NCBI GenBank assembly: GCA_963556145.1 | Contig: OY744465.1 | Coordinates: 5,332,001-5,396,000 of the forward strand | DNA length: 64,000 nt | Source: Hygrocybe punicea | Lineage: Eukaryota > Basidiomycota > Agaricomycetes > Agaricales > Hygrophoraceae | Direction: 5' to 3' | Part shown: piece by piece, positions 47,361-58,162 of the stretch | Position numbering within the stretch: the stretch's first letter is position 1 | Layout of the letters: every line of letters starts with the position of its first letter | Notes under the pieces: model-generated | Told to the model about the DNA's origin: nothing | Seen by the model: the letters and a program-made list of their open reading frames with translations, nothing else | The model's database searches: none | Program-made: the position numbers and the translations under genes

Positions 47361-49881
47361 AAGTTGAGGACCCGGAGATACCTCTCGGGAAGGACGCACT
47401 GGGAGATGAGAAGCCACCACTCAAAAGCAACCACACCTATACCATGAACTATTCTTCCCTTTTGCCATTTCCCCTAGAAGAGGACTTATGTTTTTCCATC
47501 GATTTAGATTTTTCTTTGTCTCAGCCTCAGACTGCCGCCCAGTACATCTCTTTGTTGACCGATGTACAAAATCAGATACGTACTACCGATACCCTTCCCT
47601 CCTCTTGTTCCATCTCTACCTCTGCGTCATCTATTTCCTCTTCGAATATTTGTAACAACACCCCTACTGAACACGCTACTTATATCTCATATACCACCCC
47701 CCCTACCAGGGACCTAAAAGGAGTCGTCACCAAGAAAAAGTATAAGAAGGTAGCCGATCGTATCTGCCCAATTTCTACCACTCTTCCCGACGAATACCGG
47801 ATCATACACGAGATCACCGGCAACCCACTAGCCGATTTACCCATGCTCCCGACTCACCTGCCCGACTTTACACCCGGCACCCGCTATACCCAAGAACGAC
47901 ATGACGCGATGCCGATGAACCCGGATGGATTTCTTTGGCCTGAAGAAGAGAAACTTGGCCACCATATCGTTAAAACGCAAGAAGCTGCTTTTGCCTGGAA
48001 CGAATCCGAGAAAGGGCAATTCAACACGGACTACTTCCTGCCAATCCACATTCCCACTGTACTGCATGACCCGTGGGTCCATCGAAATATCCCGATCCCA
48101 CCCAGCATCCTTAACGAAGTCATCGGCATCATCAAAGACAAAATTAATGCCGGTACCTATGAACCCTCGAATTCGTCATACTGCTCCTGCTGGTTTTGTG
48201 TTTTGAAAAAGGATGGGAAGTCCCTTTGTATTGTCCACGATCTACAGCCGCTTAATGCCATCACGATCCGCGATCCCGCCATACCGCCCATGACCGAGCA
48301 CTTGGCCGAGGCCTTTGGTGGCCACTCTTGCTACGCTTCCTTCGACCTCTTTGTCTCTTTCGACCAACGCCTCATCCACCCCTCGTCTCGGGACTATATG
48401 ACGTTTCAGTCCCCACTCGGCACACTTCGACTTACACGGATCACTATGGGATACACAAATTCTCTGCAGATCTTACACAGTGACTCCACGTACATCCTCT
48501 GTGATGAAATCCCTCACCTCGCCGTTCCATATATGGACGATATTCCAGTCAAAGGGCCTCCAACCTGCTACGAACAACCTGACGGTACCTACGAGACCAT
48601 ACCCAAGAACCTGGCAATCTGACATTTCATTTGGGAGCATTTCCAAGGTTTCAACCACGTCATCCAGCATTTCCGCTATGTCGGCAGTACCTTTAATGGC
48701 AAGAAACTCGAGTTGTGTGGACCCTCAGTCATCGTTGTTGGCCACCGATGCACATACAAAGGACGAGTAGCCGATGAGTCCAAAGTGCAGAAGATTCACG
48801 ATTGGCCTATACCAACCAACCTCACCGAAGTCCGTGCCTTCCTTGGTATCTGCGGCGTCTTGTGCATTATTATCAAAGACTTCTCGCTCCACTCCCAACC
48901 CCTCGTCCGTCTTACCCACAAAGGGACACCCTTCGAATTTGGCGAAGAAGAAGAGACCACCATCAATTACCTCAAAAATGCCATCATCACATCACCAGCG
49001 CTGCACACTATCGAATACACACGTGAATGGGAAGTGATTCTTGCTGTTGATTCCTCCATCCTTGGAGTCAGCTTCGTTCTCATGCAAATCCGCACTGACG
49101 GAAAACATTATCCGAATCATTTTGGTTCAATATTGTGGAACGAACGCGAAGCCCGATACTCCCAGTCTAAGCTTGAGCTCTACAGCCTCTTTAGGGCCCT
49201 CCGCACCTACCGGATCTTTATTATTGGTGTCCGCAATCTCACCGTTGAAGTCGACACCAAGTATATAAAAGGGATGCTCAACAACCCTGACATCCAACCC
49301 AATGTGACGATCAATCGATGGATAGCCAGCGTCCTCTTGTTTGATTTCAGACTGGTTCATGTACCCGCTTCTGCACATGGTGCACCCGACGGACTCTCCA
49401 GATGCCCCCGCGCTGCAGAAGACCCTGAGGAGATTGACGACTCCGACGATTGGCTCAACCACTCTTACGGTTTCTTTATGGAAGTCATTAACTACCGACC
49501 CATCCCCATGCCATCTAAGCTGATTGCCGTATGTGGCCACTGCCATGCCACAGCCGACCGACTCCAAGAGTTACCGGCTGTCCTTGTCTACACAAATCAG
49601 GAAGCCATTTCTGACATACCGCAATCCAATAAAGCCCGTGCGGCCGATGCTCGTCTTGCCCTCGTCGAGACCTATGAGATCTAACCCGACCCGCGAACCT
49701 CATGGATGATGAGTACCGTCTGTTCCTGAGATACTCCCTTGAGTTCTTCGTCACCGATAACAAGCTTTGGCGCAAAGACCGTCACGGAAAACACAAACTC
49801 GTCATACCACCTGAGCACCGGCTTCAATTACTCAAAGATGCTCATGACTCTCTTGGCCATAAAGGCATATTCTCCATCCGT
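47361..49881 (+). pseudogene. Gypsy Pol: reverse transcriptase, RNase H, integrase zinc domain
   Basis: RT motifs WFCVLKKDGKSLCIVHDLQPLN, FDLFVSFDQRLIHPSSRD and the catalytic VPYMDDIPVKG (YxDD box, about 48525-48557). TGA at 48620-48622 interrupts the frame (NLAI-stop-HFIWEHF); after it come the connection region and RNase H (VILAVDSSILGVSFVLMQ; YSQSKLELYSLFRALR). A TAA at 49682 and a frame change lead to the integrase HHCC start (KLWRKDRHGKHKLVIPPEHR, LKDAHDSLGHKGIFSIR), cut at 49881 by the solo LTR. Not functional. Confidence 0.88.
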
Positions 49882-50471
49882 TGTGATGGCGAGTTCAGTT
49901 GTAGACCCGAATGGGAATCTACGAAAGGGGTGATCAGCTAAGAAGTGATCAGAGGAGTTTAGTGTCTATGTAGTCTAGTCAATCCAACCCGAATCCAGGG
50001 TTCTGGATCAGAGGGGAAGTGAAGGGAGTGGAGTACGAAGACTGATGAGACGATACGAAGCGAGGACTAAGAAATAGAACTGAAGGGGAGTGATAACCTG
50101 TATTTTCTATATGGTTATAGTATAAGGGTACATCTTTTATACTACTGGGAGTGATCCTGTGCTGTAGTAACTATGTACTACAACCGAAGGCTGTAACTGA
50201 TAGGAGTGGAGTGGAGTGGAGTATAGGAGGAATGATGCTATGTACTAAGTAACGGGAAACGAAGATATATCATATGTAACTATATACGTACTGATTCCGG
50301 GTCGTTAGAGACATTGCATCTTGAGTAGGAACGATTCCGGAGGTGGAATCCGGAGCGGAATTGACGGAAAGGACCAGAATCGGGCAGAATTGACGATATG
50401 TGAATGGGAATGGACGGGGACGAAGTGGGATATGAAGAGGATTCGGGTCCAGAGGGCCCGGAGCCTCTACA
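49882..50471 (-). mobile_element. Solo LTR (590 bp) inserted in the Gypsy integrase, 4-bp duplication CCGT
   Basis: Starts TGTGATGG and ends GCCTCTACA; CCGT precedes it (49878-49881) and follows it (50472-50475). Deleting it with one CCGT gives HKGIFSIR followed directly by AHLLDRFWWPHLDHDI, the normal integrase text. Read on the minus strand it opens TGTAGAGG and has a TATAAAA box, as in the other LTRs of this family, but it is shorter. Confidence 0.88.
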
Positions 50472-50526
50472 CCGTGCTCACCTACTCGACCGTTTCTGGT
50501 GGCCGCACCTCGACCATGACATTAAG
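50472..50526 (+). pseudogene. Integrase remnant after the solo LTR
   Basis: Reads AHLLDRFWWPHLDHDIKS in the frame interrupted at 49881. Sequence beyond is repeat. Confidence 0.8.
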
Positions 50527-52240
50527 TCAGTAGACCCAGTCGTTTTGGTTAACCCAATCGCAGATATAGTTGCAAAAGGTAGGTACACATAGCGCAGTTG
50601 CTTGCTGGGGGGGTAGGTTAACCCAAAAGACAGCACTTGCTGGGGAAATGTGGTGTGGTAGGTTGACCCAGGTACAGCTCTTGCTGGTCAAGGCTGGCTG
50701 GTTGGGTCAACCTGGTGTCAGCTCTGCCATGGAGTCGGTTAACCCAGGGCAGCTATTCCAGGATGGTTGGGTTGACCCAGGCCCAGCTGTTCAAGCCATG
50801 TGGGTTGACCTGGCTGCAGTTATTGTTGCAGCACTGGGTTGACCCCAGTCCAGCTCTTGCTGCAGGCTGGGGTTGACCTAGATGCAGCTGTTGCTGCAGA
50901 ATTGGGTTGACTAGGGCCCAGCACTTGCTGGAGGGTGGGGTGACTGGGGTCCAGCGATTGCTGCAGCACTGGGTTGACCTGGCCCCAGCACTTGCTGCAG
51001 CACCGGGTCAACCAAGGGCCAGTTATTGCTGCAGCATGGGGTTGACCTGGCCCCAGCTCTTGCTGCAGCACCGGGTCAACCAAGGGCCAGTTATTGCTGC
51101 AGCATGGGGTTGACCTGGCCCCAGCTCTTGCTGCAGCACCGGGTCAACCAAGGGCCAGTTATTGCTGCAGCATGGGGTTGACCTGGTCCCAGCTCTTGCT
51201 GCAGCACAGGGTCAACCTGGGCCCAGCTATTGCTGCAGCATTGGGTTGACCTGGGCCCAGCTATTGTTGCAGCACTGGGTTGACCCGGGTCCAGCACCTG
51301 CTGCAGGGCTTGGGTTGACCAGGATCAGCTATTGCTGCAGCACCAGGTCGACCTGGGCCCAGGTATTGCTGCAGCATTGGGCTGACCCGGGTCCAGCACC
51401 TGCTGCAGGGCTTGGGTTGACCAGGATCCAGCTGTTGCTGCACCACCAGGTCGACCTGGGCCCAGCTATTGCTGCCGCATTGGGTTGACCTGGGCCAGAT
51501 ATTGCTGCAGCATTGGGTCGACCTGGTCCCAGCTCTTGCTGCAGCATTGGGTTGACCTGGCCCCAGCTCTGGCTGCAGAACCAGGTCAACCCAGGGCCAG
51601 CTATTGCTGCAGCATTGGGTTGACCTGGTCCCAGCTCTTGCCACAGCACTGGGTCAACCTGGGCCCAGCTCTTGCTGCAGCATTGGGTCAACCCAGGTCC
51701 AGCTCTTGTTGCAGCATTGGGTCAACCCAGGTCCAACACCTGCTGCAGGGCTTGGGTTGACCAGGATCCAGCTATTGCTGCAGCACTTGGTTGACCCTGG
51801 CCCGGCACTTGCTGCAGGGTAGGTTGACCAGGGTCCAGCTATTGCTGCAGCACTGGGTTGACCCAGGTCCAGCACCTGCTGCAGGGCTTGGGTTGACCGG
51901 GAGCCAGCGATTGCTGCAGCACTGGGTTGACCTGGCCCCAGCTCTTGCTGCAGCACCGGGTCAACCCAGGGCCAGTTATTGCTGCAGCACTGGGTTGACC
52001 CAAGTCCAGCACTTGCTGCAGGATAGGTTGCCAGGGGCACAGCTCGTTCTGCACCATTGGGTTGATCCTGGACCCACTGATGGGGCAGGCTTGGGTTCAC
52101 CAGGGTCTGGCTATTGCTCCAGCACTGCGTTGCCATGCCCAGCTTTTGCTGCAGAAATGGGTTGACCCTGGCCCAGCTCTCCCTGCAGCATTGGGTTGAC
52201 CAGCGTCCAGCTCTTGCTGCAATGTGGGCTCATGTCGGTT
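50527..52240. repeat. Minisatellite of about 33-bp units with GCTGCAGCA core
   Basis: Some 50 imperfect units of GGGTTGACCTGGCCCCAGCT plus CTTGCTGCAGCAC, often as 66-bp dimers. Units carry the GCTGCAGC palindrome. It replaces the 3' part of the Gypsy integrase, so it is the edge of another element or a local expansion after truncation. Long frames on both strands over this stretch are not genes. Confidence 0.92.
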
Positions 52241-52749
52241 GACAGGCTTGCATCACATCCCACTTTGCCTGCATGTATTTCATGTTCCAAACATTGCCAG
52301 AGCCCACACCAGCTCAAGCCAATATTTATTCAGAAACTGCCATATAAAGTAATCAAAATTTTTCAACCTGTACATGACATAAATGTACCACGTAATATAA
52401 TTTGAATGCACTTATTAAAAACACAGGGAATAGCAAAATTAAAATTTTATTATTTTGACAATGCACAATCTCTTACTTTTACTATCAGTCAGCCATTACA
52501 GGAGCTACTTATCCCCAATGACAATCTATGACAAAATCAGAACTTACCCCACTTGGAATATTGTGCTTTTCTATTCAATATTGCTCAATTCTCCATTGGA
52601 ATCAATATATATAACCTCACTATTACTTAAAATAGACACATAAATTTAATGATTATTTTATCCAAATACCTAATTAAATAGTGAAGGGGAGAAGGCAGGT
52701 GAGAGGAAGATAGGTGGGTGTGGAGTGGGAGGAAGGTGGGAGTGGGAGA
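52241..52749. other. AT-rich spacer, no gene seen
   Basis: Follows the minisatellite. From 52685 it passes into a GGAGTGGGAG-rich simple repeat. Confidence 0.5.
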
Positions 52750-52812
52750 AGGGAGTGGGAGTGGAGTGGGAGTGGGAGAAGAGGGAAGGTGGGAAGGCAG
52801 TAGGGAAGGGAG

Positions 52813-52862
52813 GGAGACAGAGACGGAGACGGAGACGGAGACGGAGACGGACAGGGAGAGAG
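52813..52862 (+). repeat. GGAGAC hexanucleotide microsatellite
   Basis: Five to six copies of GAGACG in a purine-rich tract; it lies where the last exon of the minus-strand gene runs out of recognisable sequence. Confidence 0.7.
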
Positions 52863-52869
52863 GGAGGAG

Positions 52870-54597
52870 AGTGGACTGTACATACGTTCCTGTTGTCCAG
52901 AGGCTGCATGTGTGATAACGTTCCACCTCGTTCACGAAATACGACACAGTGTCCGTTTTGGAATCCACAATGAGCGATATGTCCATACGGCAAAAGACAC
53001 TCATCGATGGTTTTCCACCAACCATATTGGACTCTATCACATAAAGCCCTTCATAGGTCTTTTGGACAAAGTCAAAGAACTCGTTTCTGCCTTGCTCTCG
53101 AATAGAAATGGCGCCCCTGTCTGGATTGCACGTGACCGTCTTCAATAGAGTCCCCTGCATTTGAAATATTCTGACAAAGTTAAGACAATCATACATATGA
53201 TATGACAAGTGAAAATGAAGGGCACTCACCTTAACTCATCCAAGGTATAGAAACTTGAGACGATATCCCACTTCCAAGACTTGCTTTCCTTGTTGTACAG
53301 GGTGTGCACCGTTTACACGACCTTTCCACCAACTAGAAACACGCGCCATTTGCCCATCTTACTCAGTGGTTCGATGTATGTTTGCCCAAACCAACGTGAA
53401 CCTGGAACCTCACAGTTATTACACATGTATTCCCAATTTCGCTTGGGGTCGCCAGGTAATAGTACGTGATGACCGGTGTCGCTGTGTGTCCATTTCAAGA
53501 CAATATTCGGTGGGAATTGGTCGCCATCGTTTAATAATTTTGCTTGGGGGCATATTGTATGCATTACGTTCAAAGCAACATGAAGCAAGTTTTGATTTTG
53601 TATCCATTTTGAATGGACCATGTTCATCTGCTTCGGAGGTGGCCAGATGTGTACCGTTTGACAGAGTTCGTCCATTCCAGTCATGAAAATCGACACATTT
53701 TCCAGTGTCAATCCGTATTGGTTACCACTGTCAAGACATCAGTATAATGCAGCAAAAACGGAGCAGAATTAATTCAAGCAATGTCACTTACATATATGAC
53801 ATTCCCATATCCACACCACCAAATACACAATCTGCCGATGCGAACTTTTGCCACATATCGCCTTTGTCTTGATAGCGAAGTATTGCGTGAAGGAACTTGG
53901 GCCAAAATATGTATTTGACATTGAAGCGCCGGTCTCCATCCTCATGATGTAGTCGCATACCGATATAAACCTGTTTGTTGTGAAATGCGTTTCAGTATCA
54001 ACAATCCACAAATTAAACAATAGACATTACCCATTCTTGAATACATACTGAATAGCGACTCTTATATGATTTGATGATATGGACGTAACCATCAAGATGG
54101 GCAATGGTATCGAGTTCAATGTCGGATATGGTTGTGGTGACGAATGCAAGATCGTTAATGGCTGCGGCTTTGCTCACGATACGAGTCGTTGGGTCAAGGA
54201 TAAAGAGGATTTTGAAAACATGGTCATCATTGTTGCTTAATGTGGTTATACGGCGTTCATTGTTGCTTACGGTGGTTGGCGGTTCCATTTCACAGTCAGA
54301 TGATGTTTCCATCTCAGAGTCAGATGATAGCCTTTTGTGTGGAAGGAGATCGAGTTCCGCGGCCGTCGCATTGCGGACACCCTGCCAATTTTCACGTATA
54401 TTGCGACCAAGACATACCGACTGCGGACAAATTCCAGACGAAACGCATTTGGGATGTTGGTGTGTGGATCCGACATGTCTTTGGCAGGAGTTGCCTTCCT
54501 TCTTCCACAAAAGACATTTCGTTTTTGGAGAGTCGCATTTTCGACCAGGGCAGATGTGCATGCAAAGTTCATAACCAAGTTCCTTCTTATATGGCAT
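52870..54597 (-). pseudogene. Multi-exon gene of unknown function with one in-frame TAA
   Basis: Starts MPYKKELGYELCMHICPGRK; a Cys-rich N-terminus (CPGRKCDSPKTKC, then CQRHVGSTHQHPKC and GICPQSVC) suggests a zinc-binding region. After an acidic linker, exons joined by GT-AG introns (about 53983-54041, 53728-53791, 53165-53228) read WVYIGMRLHHEDGDRRFNV, YGLTLENVSIFMTGMDELCQ, FGQTYIEPLSKMGKWRVFLVGG, then VV-TAA-TVHTLYNKESKSWKW and YFVNEVERYHTCSLW. The same frame continues after the TAA at 53315-53313, where Tyr would fit. The pattern resembles dispersed Agaricomycete genes I cannot name. The 3' end dissolves into the GAGACG repeat. It could be a transposon passenger. Confidence 0.5.
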
Positions 54598-54831
54598 GTT
54601 TGTGGACCTAGGCAGGATTTTGGATGGGTGGTATGAGGAACAGACACAGATATCATTACTACATCAATACCTTAATGATTGATTACTGTACTAATTCGGT
54701 CAATTCACCTGTCACGCGTCACACAGGTTTTCAAAACGGCGAAAAGTAACGTTTGTCACGCCTCACACGGGAGATCGGCAAATTGCCCAGAACATTCCAA
54801 ATGAGGAAATTACGTGGTAAATCAGTACATA

Positions 54832-57800
54832 TTACTCTATGTTGGATGTATCCTGATCCCAATGTCGTGAGAAATCCGCAAACTGTCGATTCACAACCTT
54901 TTTCCTCTTGCCATGTCCCTCTCCCTCTCCCCCCTCCATAGGCCTAGGTGCCTCGTCCATTTGTTCGGCATTTGTTGTGGTCTCCAAACCACCATTTTCA
55001 CGAACAGAGGCACGGCCGTGACGTTTGTGTACAGCCTGAGGTGTCTGGTGAGTCACTGCAATAACATCGTGGAGGCTGACGTCACTATCATCCAGCTCCT
55101 CCTCATCGTCGGGGTCAGGGATTAGGTCTTCAACAACAATTGTTTCCGTTTCTGGGCGTTTATGGCGGGCATCCGCGCAGGTCAACTCGGCCCAAAAAGG
55201 GTCATTCTTGGTGCGTAGTTCCCTCAACTTTTCCTGCATCTCAAATGACCTGAGGGTTTTGTGGGACAGGTCCCATTTCCTAACAACACACATCCGAAAT
55301 GCCTGTTGAGACGATAAGTGACTGCTTGCTTTAATATTTGCTTTGTGCTGACCTTCTGCACAATTTCTTTTTTGTTCAAGGCCTCATAGGCCTTCCAAAG
55401 CCACCTTACGCTTGCATTGCGAAGAGTCGGCAGGCGAGTATCCCAGGTAAGGTCTCCATTGCTGTCGATCTGGGAGAGAGTTGTCTTGACGACATCCTCA
55501 AGGAAACATTGATTGGTAATGTGCTTGAATGGCCATTGTATCCCGACGTCACATGGCTGGGCCACGCCTGTACATCCGCCAGGTATGAAGTCGACAAGAA
55601 TGGCTGGATGTGTCATGTTCATCCCGTCAAGAAATTCCTTGGAGCGGTGGACGCTCCATACATCAATTGACCACAATGCGCGTTGGTTTGTGGGAAGGCC
55701 CAAGGTAGTTTTTGTGTTCTGGAAATATGGTGCCAAGATGTGATCAACAAATAATCACATGGTATGTTGATTTGACCAGTAGGTCTTGGTGCCGGAGTAC
55801 TCTAATCGGAACCCAGCAGAAATTGCATCGCCATAGTTCATGGAGGCCTTGTCTGGGCACGACCACTCTGTTTTTCCATGGTAGATTGCCTGGAACGGCA
55901 ACATCTTGCCAGAACTTGTTATCGTAACCATCACAGTGAATGCTCGTTTCTTGTCACCTCCGATAACTGATACTTGTTTGGAGCCAGTTTCAGCATAGGT
56001 TAGCTTATCGCCGGGTGCGTAAAGCCGTTGAGTCTGATCTGAATTTGCATAGAGTTCAGCGGGGATATCGTATTCCTTAAGTAGGTATGCCTTTCTGATC
56101 GTGGATCTTTCGCATTGATCTTCCCAGTTGCCAGGTAATTTCTGAGCTGCCCGGGTCCCCTTTCGATGTGTCCAATGCAGTGTATCACATAACCATTTCC
56201 AGACAAAAGACTCAGAAGCCCGGAAGGTTGACCCATCATTGAATTTGCGTTCCATGATGGTGGGCTTGTCGCGGATGATTGTAGCCACGATGATGCCACG
56301 GATGGCAATGACTGTAAGTGGGACACTTAGCTTCCGGAGCTCAATGAGCTGTTTGTGGATTTTCTCGGCAACATCAGGATAGTCTGCCTGTTAGACTCAT
56401 TGGTAAGTCATTCCGCCAGGCAACTTGAACGATGTTCACCAAGGCTCCTCGAGGACCTCCATTGTGATGACCCAGGACATTCCCTGCCTTGATTCTGAGA
56501 AGGGTGGCATTGGACCACCTGGGCCTCTCCCCTGATCGGTCGATCCAGTCTCTGACAGACTCTCGTGCTAGGCTCTCGAAGATCTCAGGATTTCTTGTTT
56601 TGGCGATTTGCACTATTCTTGTTGCACTCATCTGCCAACCGGCAGCCCTCGCAGCTTGTTCAATCATCTTCCAAGTTACAGGAGTGAACCAGTTGTGGTA
56701 TTTTGCTGGACGTGACATGTGCTTGGGTTTGCGACCACACCTTTTACGATGATGTTCCCGATACCTCTTCTCTATAACTCTAGCCGGTTGGGTTTCTTCT
56801 GCAAGTTCCAATCGGCGCTTCTTGGTAAGTCCTGGATCTGTCAATTCAAGTGGAATGATTTTGTGCTTAGTACCACCAGGACTGCAGAGGCCTCGTTCCA
56901 CTTCCTGGGACTGTTTCCTTCACCGAAATTTTTGTTGATGGAGCTTGGACTGCTCTCGCTTCTGGAGTAAGCGCTGTTGTTTGGCGGCATTTTCCTGGAT
57001 GCGTCTATCCTCTGCGTCTTCCTGAGACATCCGCAAGTCTCTGGCTAAATTGGCATGGAATTCCTCCCACAAACATGGCTTGAAGAATGCGAGGAGTGGA
57101 GCCTTAGTGACGCTAAGTGCCACACGAATAGATGACTCGATTTTGACCTTTCCTCCATCTTCTTTTGATCTAACGAGTTTGTCCTTTGTCACGACCTTTC
57201 CTCTGTCTTCCTTTGATCTAATGGGTTTGTCCTCTGTCGTGGGTAGGTTACTGGGGGTGCTGTCATCATCAGATGCATACAGTGACGAGGATGAATCATC
57301 GTTGGTGCTATCACCCTGCACAGATGAATTGTCATCAGAGTAGGTGTGCATGGAGCCCATCTCGAAGTCTGAGTCCTGTGATGTGGCATCCAAAACAAGG
57401 CCTGGGAGATGAGGAGTGTATCGGAATGTGTTATCAAGATGGGAGCCAACCTATTGATAGATAAGTGAATCTTCATGAATGTTTCGGAATACAACTAACC
57501 TCGTATTGATGCTGTGTACAGATCCGAAGTAATACCTCAAGCCTCCCAGCTGCAACATCGGCTGGAGCAATCAACTTGTAATGTTTTGGCAAGAAAAAAT
57601 GTGCAAGTGCATTCTATGCAAGTAATCCACACGAGAAGCTATCAATTTGGTGCGTGATCGGCAGGATATCATGGGTGAAGTTGATTGACGTATGTTCCTG
57701 TGTCCACTGTTCCAGAGCACCTTTTAACTCTGGGTCCATAACCCATCCCAAAGAGTCTTCATGCCAGATAGTATGAGTGCTGAAATCAAGCACAACGGCT

Positions 57801-58162
57801 ACCCAGTGAGTTTCCTGGTAATTAATGATAGTCCCGAGATAGATGGTGACGCCTGATGCTAATGATTTTCCCCAGAGTTCCAGGTATTGCTGATGCCTCC
57901 GCTTTGGGTGCCGAAAGGCTTCAAGGAGATCTTGAGCAAAGTAAGTTGGCATGATAATAATGTTCGGTGGTGTGCTGTACTTGATGATATCCTGCTCTAG
58001 AATTGCCAGCATCTGGTTCTCATGAGTGGTGCCTAGCCATATCGTGGTTGTATATTGATGTAAGTGAACAATTGAATCTTTGCCACCAAACCCCAACACG
58101 AATCCTGACCACAGCAATCTGGACAATGCCTGGCACACAGTATCCATGTGTTCGGTGGACAT
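54832..58162 (-). pseudogene. Ulp1-like cysteine protease fused to a DDE_1 (pogo-like) transposase
   Basis: One gene model on the minus strand. N-terminal half: Ulp1/C48 peptidase with the catalytic His in THWVAVVLDF, Asp in WHEDSLGW, and Gln and Cys in HQIDSFSCGLLA. After a TAG (57616-57614), where Trp would fit, the frame goes on NALAHFFLPKHYKLIAP, splices (about 57447-57496) into an acidic and basic linker, then over a 44-bp intron to PGGTKHKIIPLELT and a helix-turn-helix region (KYHNWFTPVTWKMIEQAARA). The DDE domain follows after another intron (ADYPDVAEKIHKQL): first Asp in ELYANSDQTQRLY, second in LWSIDVWSVHRS, third in GVAQPCDVGIQWPFK. TGA at 55757-55755 interrupts it. The C-terminus is acidic with GKRKKVV. 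The 5' end is cut by the satellite at 58.15 kb. Confidence 0.82.

Larger units (their letters stand above)
43813..50526 (+). mobile_element. Gypsy-type LTR retrotransposon, decayed and 3'-truncated
   Basis: 5' LTR, PBS, Gag with zinc knuckle, protease, RT, RNase H and the start of integrase are all in the order of Ty3/Gypsy elements. The 5' flank has CCGG at 43809-43812. The 3' end is missing: after the integrase segment DRFWWPHLDHDIK the sequence turns into a minisatellite at about 50527. A solo LTR sits inside the integrase (49882-50471). Confidence 0.9.

Noticed and set aside
50570..52165. Frames of 60-160 codons over the 33-bp minisatellite
   Set aside because: Same reason: repeat-driven, on both strands.
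52627..53000. Ser/Pro/Val-rich tail (VSVSVS, LPLPSPTP) as a real C-terminus
   Set aside because: It is the translation of the GAGACG and GGAGTGG simple repeats.
11677..55757. TGA read as an amino acid (recoding) in the element genes
   Set aside because: The Ppo gene ends naturally with TGA, and the TGA codons fall at Arg or Trp positions of decayed copies that also carry frameshifts.
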